A DNA stretch of 64,000 nucleotides from assembly GCA_030063045.1 (NCBI GenBank), contig JAQSEB010000004.1:930001-994000 (forward strand), given 5' to 3'. The stretch is from Pratylenchus scribneri (lineage: Eukaryota; Nematoda; Chromadorea; Rhabditida; Pratylenchidae). The notes beneath the pieces were generated by a model, which worked only from the letters and a program-made list of their open reading frames with translations, did not search any database and was not told the DNA's origin. Shown piece after piece: positions 1 to 12,170 of this stretch (its first letter is position 1; each line of letters begins with the position of its first letter). The translations under genes were made by a program, and so were the position numbers.

Positions 1-756
1 ATTGTCCCAAATTGGTGAATAAAAATGAAAAAGAATATAATCCTTTTATGGTCAAATTTGGTGTAATTTCCAATCCAATCATAAATCATGGACTTTGACA
101 TTCCCAATTCCTGTTTAGTCAGCATTTTTAAATGCTATATTTGCTATGATGCTTCATTTATTATCTGTCCAATTTTTGCTCTTCTAATTGTCAACCATTT
201 CCGCAGAAAAATGGCAAAAATATTTTTGTTATTTTTGATGAGTGCTTTTTGGACAAATTACCTAATAAATGTTTCCCTATTTTCAATTATTCGTTCGGTT
301 AATTAGCAATGTAAAAAAGGACGGACAGATGGACATATTATTATTATGGAACGGACGAATTCAAGTACAAATATTCCAAGAATTGGGAGGAAAAGGAAAA
401 GCCAATTGATGATGGGAAATGCAGGTGCAAATTTGTCATATAAACAACAGGGGAACATTGAATGGGAAGTGGGAACTGGGAACGAGGTGAATACTAAAAT
501 GGGAATCTTTGGTGTAATTTAATTGGACAGATGTTCCAAACGTGGAATTTAAGGGAAGGTGGTTTGGAAAAAGTGAAAGAAAGGTTGAATGTTTTGTTAA
601 CTAAATTGAAAAATACATAATAAAGTATTTTTGGGAGAATATTTTGCATAAATTCGATGGGTCAAACGCCAAACCTCTCCACTTCTTTCAAATCCAAATA
701 TTTTTATTTTTACCGACATTTTTTAAAATATATTCGCCTTAAAGAAAGACAAAGCA
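1..756. other. intergenic, nothing recognised
   Basis: AT-rich sequence upstream of the chemoreceptor gene. A 72-codon open frame at 88-306 is hydrophobic but shows no family motif or splice context, so it is not called. No RNA gene or repeat was recognised. Confidence 0.5.
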
Positions 757-3380
757 ATGGCCTGGTTTGAGACTTTCCTTCTGGCAATCAGCATTTTGTC
801 TTGTTTAATTCAAATTTATGCCATTTGGTTGGTGTTGAATAAGTCGCCAATTCCAATGCATCTGTATCGCTTCTTCCTCATTGCCAATTCCGTAAGCAAA
901 TTCGGTCTCCACCAGGGTGACATAATTACCATATTTATATGGCATTTGCCATATTTTTGACCATCTCGCCATATTTTTTCCATATTTTTGACTTTTGCCA
1001 TATTTTGCCATATTTTTGAGATTTTAGTAAATTAAACAAATTTTCTCCTTGTTAGGCTATTTTTAGCTAAAATTTTTCGCTTCGCGGCCATTTTTTGGTC
1101 TAATTTTTCGCTGCGCGGCCATTTTTTAGTCAGCAGCCTACAAGAAATATTGCTCAGAAAAGCCCGAGGATATTCATGCCCCTTTTCTCGAATTTGCCAA
1201 AATCCCAATTGGAGCGATTGAACAAAACGGCTTTTAATGAGAGAAATGTGGATGAGAAATGGAAAACAATTTTAAAAGATCCGATTTTTTCCATCTAAAA
1301 ATTCTTGTTTCTAAGTTATTGTCTATTTTTTCATCTAACGCCTTTTGCGAATCTATCTTTGCAGTGGTCAAAAATGTGAAAATGGATGAGCGCAACCGAA
1401 TAAAAATGAAATTACTTAATTCACTTTTCTCTTAATTCAATTCTGATTTTGATTGACAACAAGTATATTATCTCTTTATTTCAATCCAGAATTTTTAAAG
1501 AAAGTTAAAACAATTAAAAAAATATGAAGAATAAATTTCTTAAATCAATTTTATATCGAATTTTAAGCTTTTTAAAAAATGCCATATTTTTTGCCATATT
1601 TTTGAAAAATTTTGCCATATTTTTTCCATATTTTTAAGTGCTTATGCCATATTTTTGGTCAGACCATTATGTCACCCTGGTCTCCACTCTCCAACTGAGT
1701 TGGCTTCTTCTCCATTTAAGCTTTCGGATTTGTTCTTCGCCTTTGTTTTGAGTTTCTTCATGCAACCGGATTTGTTGTTCCCTTCACCCGGTTTGATTGT
1801 CCACGGATTAGGCAAATACCTTGGACCTTATGGAGGCATCATTTCGGTCCAACTTTATTCACCATTTCTATAGTCCTCATTTTTTACAGTTCTCCCTGGC
1901 TGTTTTTGGTGGCGCCTGCCAAGTCCATTTCCAAAATTGGTTTGGTCAACAAATTCCCACAATCCATGCCTTTCCTAAAGGTCTCTCCTCTACCGTTGGT
2001 CTGTTGTCCAAAAAAGATTCGATCATCTATCCAAATCGCTCACTTCATTCCCAATGCTTCTATTCATCGCCATTCATGGCCAATTAATTGCGGCCGCATT
2101 CGCCTTCGGTTCATGCTCAATTTTCGAGGACCCTTTTGTTCATTTGCCCTTCTTTTTTATAAAATGCATTCCCCATTTTCATCAGATTGTCCCTCATCGA
2201 CTTCGCACTGTTTATAATTTGAGTTTAGACAATGTTGGAATGGACCAAGTGTTTTTGTTAGCCAATTTATCCTCTGGTATCTTCCAATCCAAGCCCATTT
2301 TGCCCTTCATCGGCATCGGTTTGTGTCCTTCCTCTTTTCTTATAGAATAATTCTTAATGGATTAGCTAATAAGAAATACTTCCGACTGTTTTATTTGCCC
2401 TTGCCCCATCTCTAATTCCGCCTGTTTTATTTGCCCCAAACATAATTCCGCCTGTTTTATTTGCCCCAAACATAATTCCGCCTGTTTTATTTGCCCCAAA
2501 CATAATTCCGCCTGTTTTATTTGCCCCAAACATTTATTTGCCCCAAACATTTATTTGCCCCAAACATTTATTTGCCCCAAACATTTATTTGCCCCAAACA
2601 TTTTATTTGCCCCAAACATTTTATTTGCCCCAAACATTTATTTGCCCCAAACATTTATTTGCCCCAAACATTTATTTGCCCCAAACATTTATTTGCCCCA
2701 AACATTTATTTGCCCCAAACATTTATTTGCCCCAAACATTTATTTGCCCCAAACATTTATTAGCACCAAACATTTATTTGTCCCAACATTTTGTTTTATT
2801 TGCCCCAAACATTTTAATTCCACTCGTTTTAAAGAATAATTCCGCTTGTTTCTAAAAATTTTAATTTCACCTTTCATTTTTTCCCGAAGGTCTCTTCATT
2901 TGCATGCTATTTTGGTTGTTCCTTTCCACGGCTATAATGCGCCTTTTTCGTGCCCATTCCCACGTGTTCTCCACTCGAACATATCAACTTCATATGCAAC
3001 TCAATGTTTTGCTTATTTTGCAACTGATTTCTCCAATTTTGTTCATCATTTTGCCAATTTGCTTTGGCCTTCTCGGTCTAATTGCCCATGCCGAATATGG
3101 AAAAACGGCTGGCCAATTTGGCGTCCTCCTTTTTGCCTTCTATGCCTTCAATAATCCACTCATGACCGTTTTGTTCGTCAGCCCATATCGTCGATTCACA
3201 CTCAGCTTAATTTCCACAAAATTGGCCAAATTCCAAATTTGGAGTCCAAACAACAAAATTCAATTTAAAAACAATAAACAAAGAGAAGAGGAACAAATGG
3301 CCGGAGGAAGTTGGGGAGGAGGAATGCAGCGGCAAAATAATGGGCGAACATTGAGCCAGGGGATAAGTGTATTGGAATGA
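757..3380 (+). CDS. nematode 7TM chemoreceptor (Srh/Str-like), repeat-loaded, possibly degenerate
   Basis: Exon 1 (757-891) encodes a first membrane helix and the stretch MHLYRFFLIANS. After a GT-AG intron, exon 2 (1721-1846) continues in frame with LSDLFFAFVLSFF and a short PDLLFPSPG turn, typical of nematode serpentine receptors of the Srh/Str superfamily. Further hydrophobic coding follows from about 1890 to 2350. The last part (about 2890-3380) carries TYQLHMQLNVLLILQLISP, two more helices, a VSPYRRFTLSL end and a Gly/Gln-rich tail. Such receptors sense chemicals in nematode sensory neurons. The first intron holds a hAT-type MITE and a middle intron a minisatellite. The reading frame between 1890 and 2350 is not settled, because two frames are open and neither joins cleanly. 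Either an exon is missed or the gene is decaying. Family level is fairly sure, exact subfamily is not. Confidence 0.6.
913..1679. mobile_element. hAT-type non-autonomous DNA transposon (MITE)
   Basis: A 767-bp insertion begins CAGGGTGACATAAT and ends ATTATGTCACCCTG, a perfect terminal inverted repeat. It is flanked on both sides by the 8-bp duplication GTCTCCAC (905-912 and 1680-1687). The 8-bp length, with T at position 2 and A at position 7, fits the hAT target-site pattern. The interior is full of GCCATATTTTT-type short repeats and has no transposase frame, so the element is non-autonomous. It lies inside the first intron of the chemoreceptor; removing it leaves an intron of about 54 bp. 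Confidence 0.88.
2385..2830. repeat. minisatellite array (GCCTGTTTTATTTGCCCCAAACATA type)
   Basis: About four 30-bp units containing ATTCCGCCTGTTTTATTTGC are followed by more than 15 shortened 17-18-bp units of the form ATTTGCCCCAAACATTT. Same family as the large array at 59.2-61.9 kb. Open frames across it are by-products of the repeat. Confidence 0.95.
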
Positions 3381-4115
3381 ACAATGAATGGATTTTAATT
3401 GGAATTATTATATTTGGAGCGGATTATTTTTTTCGAATAAATAAGTTTTTTCTCTTTTCAATTTGGAACTGTGCATTGGAATTTTTATTTTGCCGACGGG
3501 CCAACTCATTCGAAATTGAATTATTTTTGCCGTCAAAATTCAAATTTTTCTGACTTCATTCAAATGTTTTCTCCCAAAAATTCCTTCCTTCAATTTTTTT
3601 CTCTTCATCGGTACCATTTTTGTTTCCAACAAAGTGCGGGCAATTATTACTATTTTGGCTCTCCGCGGGATCCTCTACACATCCATTTTTATGCCGCTTT
3701 TTGTTTTTGGGCCAATCCTTCCATTTTTGTTTTTCTGATTTTTCTTCCGTTTTTCACTAATCCATTCATTCAATTTTTGATCCAAATTATGTGTGGCCGT
3801 GTCCCTTCTTTGCTTCCTCCTTCTTATGGCCGTGGGCGTTTTTGCCTACTCTTCTCCTTTTTTGTGATTTTTGCCACTTTTCTCTTCTCCCCTTTCGATG
3901 GGCCATAATTGAATTTGGGGCTGTATTAACGCCTAAAAGCAAAAAAAAGCAAAATGGCTGTTTGGATAAAATTATGGAAAAGGCACATTTTTGACGAAGG
4001 CTTCTTCCCCCTCTTTGCCTCCATCCTCTTTTTTTCTTATTTTTCAGGAAGGCATTCCCCCGCCCTATTTTTAAACTCTTGAAAGTGCCTTCGATCCATC
4101 ACATTTCTGTTGCTA
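3381..4115. other. intergenic; weak membrane-protein-like open frame
   Basis: T-rich sequence between the chemoreceptor stop and the glutamate-receptor start. Around 3600-3740 one frame reads as a hydrophobic stretch including RAIITILALRGILYTSIF, which resembles a membrane helix and might be a remnant receptor exon. It has no clear start, splice partner or family motif, so no gene is called. The promoter and 5' UTR of the glutamate receptor presumably lie here. Confidence 0.35.
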
Positions 4116-7100
4116 ATGTTGTACAGCCACGTGACTCTTTTGATGCTTCGCGTTGTGGATGTTATCACAAAAACATCGGTGCAACAATCGGCCCGAATGT
4201 TGGTTGGCGAATTGCCAGGCGACATTCAGGTGCAAATGCCAAAATTGTCAATAAATAATTTTCAATAGATTGGCGCCCTTTTCCCAATGCACCGTCAAAT
4301 TGCGGGTGCCGAAGGTTGCGGCGCAATTTGGGAACAATATGGTTGGGAAGGGGGATTCAATATTCGAATTGAATTTCCCCTAGGCATTCAACGTGCCGAA
4401 GTTGCAATGCTCACCGTACAACAATTGAACAGGGTTTTACCATTTAGATTGGGAATTAGCATTCGTGATTCATGTTGGACCGAGCGAATTGCCATGGAAC
4501 AAGTCAATTTTCCCTCCTTTCCCCTCCATTCTTTTTCTCGAGGCAGTATGATTGGGTACTTGTGATATTCTTTTGGCTATAGCTCGAGAGGGAAGCAACC
4601 AATTTTGAAGGCAATATGCCATTTGAAAGCCCAAAATACCCTCTAAAAAGTTGTCTTTTTAATTTTTTTAAAATTAATTCATCTTGTAAATTAAGCGGCT
4701 TTTCTTTTAAAAATTCGGATTTATTATATTCAAAGACAAATTAATTAAATTAAAAAGTTGAAATTCATTTTAATTTTGAAGCCACTTTTTAGAGGACATT
4801 TAGGGCTTTAAAACGGTATATTGCCTTCTCATATTGACTATTGCCTCATTGAGTTAGGGTTCAAAAACTAATGCGAGTACTCAATCAGTGGTTCAATTGT
4901 CCCCTGCCTTTCTTTTCTTCCTTTAGACAATTGCGTTTCTTCGCGAAGGCGTCACCCAATGTAGTTGTTGCCAAACTGCAGGCTGCCAAAAGAAGGTAAA
5001 CCCGGTTGTTGCCATTGTTGGGCCGGCAAAGTCGTCAACAACAATTGCCGTCCAAAATTTGCTCCAAGTATTCCGAATACCACAAATTGGCTATGCGGCC
5101 ACAACAACGGATTTAAGTGACAAGGAATCTTTCGGCTATTATCTCCGGTAAATATAGAGAAATTTGAATAGATTTAATTTATTTTTGATAGGGTTGTTCC
5201 TTCGGATGGATGGCAAGCAATGGTTGGAATTGATGAGGGGAATGAGATAATTGGAGTATCGCAGATTGAGTACCTGCATTGATTTTGGCCATAACTCAAC
5301 GAGGCATTAGCCAATTTTGGAAAGCGATATGTCATTTGAAAGCCAAAAGTGTACTCTATAATTTGGCATTTTTTAATTTTTGAAATCCAGTCTGAAAAAA
5401 TGTTTAATGTCTTTGAGTATAATAAACCCGATTTTGTTAAGGAAAAGTTGTTTAATCTACAAATTGTTTTAACATTTCATAAAATTATTAAGCCACTTTT
5501 TAGAAGTTCTTAGAGGACATTTAGGGCTTTCAAATGGCATATCGCCTCCCTAAATTGGCTACTTTCTTGTTGAGCTATTGCTAAAATAATGGCATTGATA
5601 ATCAATCGGTGGTACCCAATTGTCCTTTTTAGAAAATTGGGACATTTAAAAGGCCTGGGAAAATTTATAATATTTTTAGGCAATTAATCAAGTGCTAATG
5701 CACTTCAATTGGACATACATTGCGGTGGTGTACAGTGCTGGCAATTATGGGGAGAAGGGATTCGAGGCAATGGAGCGGTTGACGCACATTCCTGGGATTG
5801 ATGTTTGCATTGCTTATGCGCAAAAAGTGAAAAGTTTGGGCGATCCGGAGGAATTCGAAAATGTTCTGCTCAGTCTGAACAAATTGAGCCCAAGACCGAG
5901 AGTGGTAATTTTGATATATTTTAAAATTTAAATTGAATTGACATTGAAAGGTTGTCTGCTTTTGTGAGGGTTTGAGCATGCGAAAAATGTTTCAAGCACA
6001 AAAAGTGCTTCGAATTGGTAAAGTTTTGAACAATACAACAACGGAAAAGGGGGAAGTAGTCAAAATTGAACCATTCCAATGGATTGGCAGTGACTCATGG
6101 GCAGATCGGTTAGCACAAAATATCAATGCCCGGCGATGCCCAATTCCATTCATTCAGATTGGATGTGGTGGATGGCGTCGAATCGGAGGCAGCCGGAAGT
6201 TTTTCCATTCGAATTCATTCGCCTAGAGTGGAAAATTTTGAGCCTTATTATTTTTCGTTGAATCCGGCAAATCATACAAAAAATCCTTGGTTCCGTGAAT
6301 TTTGGCAACAAAAATTCAAATGTTTGCTCACGGTGCCAAAAGATGATACACACTCGAAATTGTGCGATGTTGAGAGGCAAAATTTGACAATGGGATATGA
6401 GCAGGACCCAAAATTGAGTCAGGTCAGAGAATTAGTTGGAAACTTGTTTTAACATTTGGCTGTAGGACAATTGGGGATAGAACACTCTAGCATTTATGGT
6501 GATAGAATGGCTGAATTAATTTATGTACCATTTTATAGAGCATAAAATTAGCTAAAAATGATGCGTCATTGGCCAATGTTTGATATTTACTAAAATCGTT
6601 GATTTAATTAAAATCGTGTTTTTGGCAGTTTTAGGGCCATAACTTTGGAAATATCGAAAATTGGCTAATGTTTTCTATATAATTTGTAGTCAATTTTATA
6701 CCTAATAAAATCCTATACATATAAATTTACCCATCAGCACAATCATCATCGACATTAAACCGTTCTATTCCCAATTATCTCTTGCCAAATTGTCGTGACA
6801 GCTTAATACCTAAATCAAATCATTTTTAGGTAATGAATGCCATCCGAGTTGTTGGGTGAGTACAATATTCCATTCATTATTCACCGTACCCCTAAATTCC
6901 GTTCCATCAAAGATATGCTCTCAGGGATATGTATGAGGACAAATGTCCATCCCATCGGCGCAATAGCACAATTTTCACATCCACCTTATCCACTCCATTT
7001 TCATCATCTTCATCCTCCTCCCCCTCGTCTTCTTCCATGAATAACCATTTTGGGATGCCGTCATGCCCGGAAATGGAAACAATCAATGGCACCCTTCTAT

Positions 7101-10100
7101 TCAGATATATGATGAATGTGAGTTTTGAGGACGAATTCCAGCAGGAAATCTCCTTTGACGATAATGGTGACCCTCCGGCTTGGTTTGTCGCTTTCGGCAA
7201 TATTAAGATAGCCCCCTAAATTTTAAGGTACGATATTCTGAATTATGTTGGATTCGCTGGATTCCGATTGGCTGGGGATTTTCGTCAAACTGCTTTGGGC
7301 ACTCATCATCTCAGAATGTCCACACGAAAATTGATGTTTTTCAATAAAACTGGCCAAATGCCGGAATCTGTGTGCAGTAAACCTTGCGCTATTGGCGAGA
7401 AAAGGAGGCAAACAACGGCGTGCTGTTGGATTTGTGAAAAGTGCAATGAAGAGGAAATATTGGTAAATAATATTTGCCAAAAATGCCCATTCGGAGAATG
7501 GCCAGCACCAAATCGAACAAGTTCATCTTCCTTCCAATCCTCAAATTTGCTTTATTCCACAGGTTGTGTCCCACTTGAACATGAATATATGGAAATGAGT
7601 TCGTTAACTTCCATGCTTGCCATTGCATTCGCCACTTTAGGCATTATTTGCACCATTTTTTGCATTCTCGTCTTTGTTCTTCACAATTCAACGCCGGTTG
7701 TCAAGGTCGAAAAAATTCCCAACCTCACTCTGTAGATATTAGATTGTCTAAATTTAAAATTTTCCAAATAAATTTTAAAAATAATAGATTAATAAAAAAG
7801 GCATTAGTTAGATTTAATATGAGAGAAAGCGTACGCTATTTAAGAAACCCTTTGTTTTCCTTTGATTTATTTTTTCGGATAATATTCGAAAAATAGATGT
7901 AATTATTTGTTTGAGAAAAACAGGCTGAATTAATTTTAGAAAAACGGGGGGATTAATCTAAGTAAAATAAGCGGAATTAAAACAGGCGGAATTATTCTTA
8001 AAACAGGCGGAATTATTAAAACTTAGTCAACCAGGCGGAATTATTAAAACTTAGTCAACCAGGCGGAATTATTAAAACTTAGTCAACCAGGCGGAATTAT
8101 TAAAACTTAGTCAAACGGGCGGAATTATTAAAACTTAGTCAAACAGGCGGAATTATTCTAACCAGGCGGAATTATTAAAACTTAGTCAAACAGGCGGAAT
8201 TATTAAAACTTAGTCAAACAGGCGGAATTATTAAAACTTAGTCAACAAGGCGGAATTATTAAAACTTAGTCAAACAGGCGGAATTATTAAAACTTAGTCA
8301 ACAAGGCGGAATTATTAAAACTTAGTCAAACAGGCGGAATTATTAAAACTTAGTCAACCAGGCGGAATTATTAAAACTTAGTCAAACAGGCGGAATTATT
8401 AAAACTTAGTCAAACAGGCGGAATTATTAAAACTTAGTCAACCAGGCGGAATTATTAAAACTTAGTCAAACAGGCGGAATTATTAAAACTTAGTCAACCA
8501 GGCGGAATTATTAAAACTTAGTCAAACAGGCGGAATTATTAAAACTTAGTCAAACAGGCGGAATTATTAAAACTTAGTCAAACAGGCGGAATTATTAAAA
8601 CTTAGTCAAACAGGCGGAATTATTAAAACTTAGTCAAACAGGCGGAATTATTAAAACTTAGTCAAACAGGCGGAATTATTAAAACTTAGTCAACCAGGCG
8701 GAATTATTAAAACTTAGTCAAACAGACGGAATTATTAAAACTTAGTCAACAAGGCGGAATTATTAAAACTTAGTCAAACAGGCGGAATTATTAAAACTTA
8801 GTCAACCAGGCGGAATTATTAAAACTTAGTCAAACAGACGGAATTATTAAAACTTAGTCAACAAGGCGGAATTATTAAAACTTAGTCAACCAGGCGGAAT
8901 TATTAAAACTTAGTCAACCAGGCGGAATTATTAAAACTTAGTCAAACAGGCGGAATTATTAAAACTTAGTCAAACAGGCGGAATTATTAAAACTTAGTCA
9001 ACAAGGCGGAATTATTAAAACTTAGTCAACCAGGCGGAATTATTAAAACTTAGTCAAACAGACGGAATTATTAAAACTTAGTCAACAAGGCGGAATTATT
9101 AAAACTTAGTCAACAAGGCGGAATTATTAAAACTTAGTCAACCAGGCGGAATTATTAAAACTTAGTCAACCAGGCGGAATTATTAAAACTTAGTCAAACA
9201 GGCGGAATTATTAAAACTTAGTCAAACAGGCGGAATTATTAAAACTTAGTCAACCAGGCGGAATTATTCTAACCAGGCGGAATTATTAAAACTTAGTCAA
9301 ACAGGCGGAATTATTAAAACTTAGTCAAACAGGCGGAATTATTCTAACCAGGCGGAATTATTAAAACTTAGTCAAACAGACGGAATTATTAAAACTTAGT
9401 CAACCAGGCGGAATTATTAAAACTTAGTCAAACAGACGGAATTATTAAAACTTAGTCAACCAGGCGGAATTATTAAAACTTAGTCAACCAGGCGGAATTA
9501 TTAAAACTTAATCAACCAGGCGGAATTATTAAAACTTAGTCAACCAGGCGGAATTATTAAAACTTAATCAACCAGGCGGAATTATTAAAACTTAGTCAAC
9601 CAGGCGGAATTATTAAAACTTAGTCAAACAGGCGGAATTATTAAAACTTAGTCAAACAGGCGGAATTATTCTAACCAGGCGGAATTATTAAAACTTAGTC
9701 AACCAGGCGGAATTATTCTAACCAGGCGGAATTATTAAAACTTAGTCAACCAGGCGGAATTATTAAAACTTAGTCAAACAGGCGGAATTATTCTTAAAAC
9801 ATGCTGAATTAAATTAATTGCAGAAAAATTAATATTTTTTCTTTTCATGAAACACAATCAAAATTATTTCCAGAATACAAATTCTTTCTCTCATTTAATC
9901 AAACCAATTTCCCTTTTTTCCATCATTTTTATCCATACTCAAGACATTTTTGCATTTTTGGAGCAATGAATTCATTCATTAAATTTCCAATTTTAGTCGA
10001 CTACTCGTGAACTTTCCTACATCATCCTCGGCGGCATTGTCGCCTCGTATCTTTGCACATTTGTCGTATTGGCCCGTCCCTCTTTCTTGGCTTGTTTTGT

Positions 10101-11640
10101 GTCGCGCACACTTCCGCCCATTGCTTTTTCAACAATTTATTCCGCACTTTTCACCAAAACAAATCGAATTGCGCGCATTTTGGCTGGCAGCAAAAAACGT
10201 ATTTTGACGAAGAAACCTCGCTTTCTGAGCACATTTAGCCAGGCATAATCAAATTCAATTTAAACCACAATCAATTATCTCACTTTAGGTTGTCATCACT
10301 TGGTCCCTTGTCGGTGTCCAATGCGTCATTGTGGCCGTTGGTGTCATGGAAGAAATGCCACATGCCGGCTTTGATGCCAATTTTGCTCCAGTTAGTATCC
10401 TCTCTCCTCATAATTTAATTTATAATTTACCACATTTTCATCCAATCAGCGTCGAATGGTGCTCACTTGTGCCTCCTCCGTTTGGGCCTTCAGGCAAATT
10501 CTTTTGACAATCAACTTTTTCCATACCATAATTTTTATATTAGGCTCTCATTTAATACGGTGCCATTCATGTGGAATTTCATTCTTGTCCTCTTTTGCAC
10601 ACTGTATGCCTTCAAGACACGAAATTTGCCAGAAAACTTCAATGAGGCCAAATTTATTGGATTCACAATGTTCCAAAAATGGGAAATATTCTTCATTTCC
10701 TTTTGTTTTCAATTCACAGGTACTGTACATTGGTCACCTGGGGCGCATTTGTTGTGCTCTATTTTAATGCGGTCAACAAAGTAAGCACAAAATTATGCAA
10801 ATTTAAATGGAATTTATTAAACATATTTCAGGCCCTAACTGCCAGTTTCACCTTCTCAATTTCTGCCTCAATTGCCCTTTCGCTCCTTTTCTTCCCAAAA
10901 ATATTCATCATTTTGCTTCGACCCGAAAAGAATGTTCGCTCTTCTTACACCACTACCAAGCTGATTCGATGCCATTTTGGGAATGCCCCACCAAGTGGCC
11001 AATTCACGGATAGCAAGCATATTTCACTCTCAAAAACACGAAATAGGTTCAAATTCTCACATTAATTAAATCCCTTCCATCCAAATTCAGTTCCCAATCT
11101 TTGTCCATTGGCGGTTCATGTCCAACCAGGACCGCATCCTTGCATGTAGTCAACAACCACAGTCATAGCACCACAACAAACCAATCCGCCTCCTCCACCA
11201 CCGGTGCCACCCAATCCCAAGGCCCTCGACGCGATATTCACACCCAAACTGAAATGTCTTCAATTGCATTCATCAGCCATGGAGGCGGTGCGGGTGGCGG
11301 ATTGACTTCACGCTTTTCGCGCACTTTTTCCGTAATGGGCGGTGCAATGGCCGGAGTGGGAGGCGGCACGGGAAATGTTGCAAATTTTGCCAGAAATATT
11401 GGCATTGAGGAACAACAAAAAGGAGGGGTTACTGTAGGAGGGGAAGGGGAGAAGAAAAATCGACGGAAAACATTGGACGAAGATGTGATGCAATTGATTG
11501 ATTCATGTAGGAGATATCAGGTGCAAAAATGGCAAAATCCTAGGGAATTGAGCTAATATTTAATTTAATAGGATGAACGACTTTTGATTAATCCATCCAC
11601 CATCGAGAATTTGCTGCTGGAGGAAACAGAGGAAGGATAG
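4116..11640 (+). CDS. metabotropic glutamate receptor-like class C GPCR, truncated by Maverick insertion
   Basis: Nineteen exons support this gene. Exon 1 (4116-4229) ends [14 protein letters not shown]. Exon 2 (4269-4502) starts [10 protein letters not shown], the start of the ligand-binding Venus flytrap domain. That domain continues through exons 4927-5147, 5192-5222, 5680-5904, 5951-6108, 6158-6422, 6830-6855 and 6913-7182. Exons 7228-7520 and 7563-7705 hold the Cys-rich NCD3G segment and TM1. TM2-TM7 lie in 9997-10242, 10289-10390, 10450-10493, 10544-10669 ([20 protein letters not shown], hallmark of mGluRs), 10720-10780 and 10832-11046. A long cytoplasmic tail follows in 11091-11520 and 11572 onward. 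All joins keep frame; two introns are GC-AG (donors at 10243 and 10494). At 11638-11640 the Maverick's first two bases complete a TAG stop, so the receptor would end after about 1,090 residues, keeping all seven helices. The signal peptide is short, and an upstream start cannot be excluded. Confidence 0.9.
4548..4892. repeat. foldback MITE family A, copy 1
   Basis: Palindromic element in a glutamate-receptor intron. The left arm carries GCAATATGCCATTTGAAAGC and the right arm its complement form TTTAAAACGGTATATTGCC. Termini resemble GATTGAGTACTTGCAT and its inverse ATGCGAGTACTCAATC. No coding capacity. Confidence 0.8.
5262..5612. repeat. foldback MITE family A, copy 2
   Basis: Begins GATTGAGTACCTGCATTGAT in the intron between 5222 and 5680 and ends with the inverted form ATCAATCGG. 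The arms contain GCGATATGTCATTTGAAAGC and TTTCAAATGGCATATCGCC. Same family as copy 1. Confidence 0.85.
7925..9806. repeat. 28-bp minisatellite array (GGCGGAATTATTAAAACTTAGTCAA)
   Basis: Roughly 65 tandem copies of a 28-bp unit AGGCGGAATTATTAAAACTTAGTCAACC, with variants ending CAAAC, CAACC or CAACA and a shortened 19-bp form with TTCTAACCA. It lies in the single intron between TM1 (ends 7705) and TM2 (starts 9997) of the glutamate receptor. The core AACAGGCGGAATTAT is the reverse complement of the ATAATTCCGCCTGTT core of the arrays at 2.4 and 59-62 kb. Confidence 0.97.
11633..11638. other. target-site duplication, left copy (AAGGAT)
   Basis: Six bases AAGGAT directly precede the AG that opens the Maverick, and the same six follow its terminal CT at 32601-32606. 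A 6-bp duplication is the established Polinton/Maverick signature. The sequence is receptor coding sequence. Confidence 0.93.
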
Positions 11641-12053
11641 TAGTATTATGTTACACCATCTTTTTTTTCGACATTTTTGTGTCGAATGCAAAAAGATGGT
11701 GAAGCGAACAGGTATTTGATGGGTTTGAATGTGGAGGAAGGACTCTTTGATGAATGAACAAATGGAGGAGGAGGTGGATGATGCCGATTTGGGCATTGAT
11801 CAAAACGTTTACCTTGGTGCCATTGAGGACAATGGTGCCCTTGTGGGCAATGTTTGATTATGACTCGAGGGAATGAGAATTTTGAGGGCCAAAATATTAA
11901 CTTTTAAAATTTTGCTGGCAACTTTTCGGGCGTGAACGGATAGGTAATGGATGTTTTTGTGGGGTAAATGGGAAATTGATGGCGAAAATGAATTCCCGAT
12001 GCCTTTTAGGCAATTTTTTTTTCTGGATTGAATATGTTCAACCATTGCCTATG
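11639..12053 (+). repeat. Maverick left terminal inverted repeat
   Basis: Positions 11639-11884 are the exact reverse complement of 32355-32600 by eye. From 11885 to about 12053 the match continues in patches such as ACGGATAGGTAATG, CGATGCCTTTTAG and TTCAACCATT, paired with 32186-32354. The outer end contains an internal hairpin at 11654-11701. Confidence 0.93.
11654..11701. other. subterminal hairpin within the left TIR
   Basis: CACCATCTTTTT pairs with AAAAAGATGGTG, and inside it TTCGACA pairs with TGTCGAA around a short T-rich loop. The same structure is present in the right TIR at 32538-32585. It starts 15 bases from the element end and could be an integrase or terminal-protein recognition structure (inference). 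Confidence 0.7.
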
Positions 12054-12170
12054 TGAATAAATTGTCATTTTTTGGGAACCAAACCGATGTCTCTCTACAA
12101 ATATAATTGAATGAAATGAATTTTATTTCGAATAATTTTTGCTTGTCATTTCAAATTTAAATAAAATAAT

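Noticed and set aside
88..306. 72-codon hydrophobic frame at the window start
   Set aside because: No family resemblance, start context or adjoining exons.
2362..2855. Repetitive open frames in the minisatellite (similar ones at 59295-61871)
   Set aside because: Unit lengths and low stop content of the tandem repeat create them; no start context or domain.
7925..9806. CRISPR-like regular array
   Set aside because: Units are contiguous with no unique spacers, and the host is a eukaryote; it is a minisatellite.
11560..11796. Identical open frames in both Maverick TIRs (11560-11796 minus and 32443-32805 plus)
   Set aside because: They are the same TIR sequence read twice, run out of the element into different receptor sequence, and match no family; the duplication is explained by the inverted repeat.
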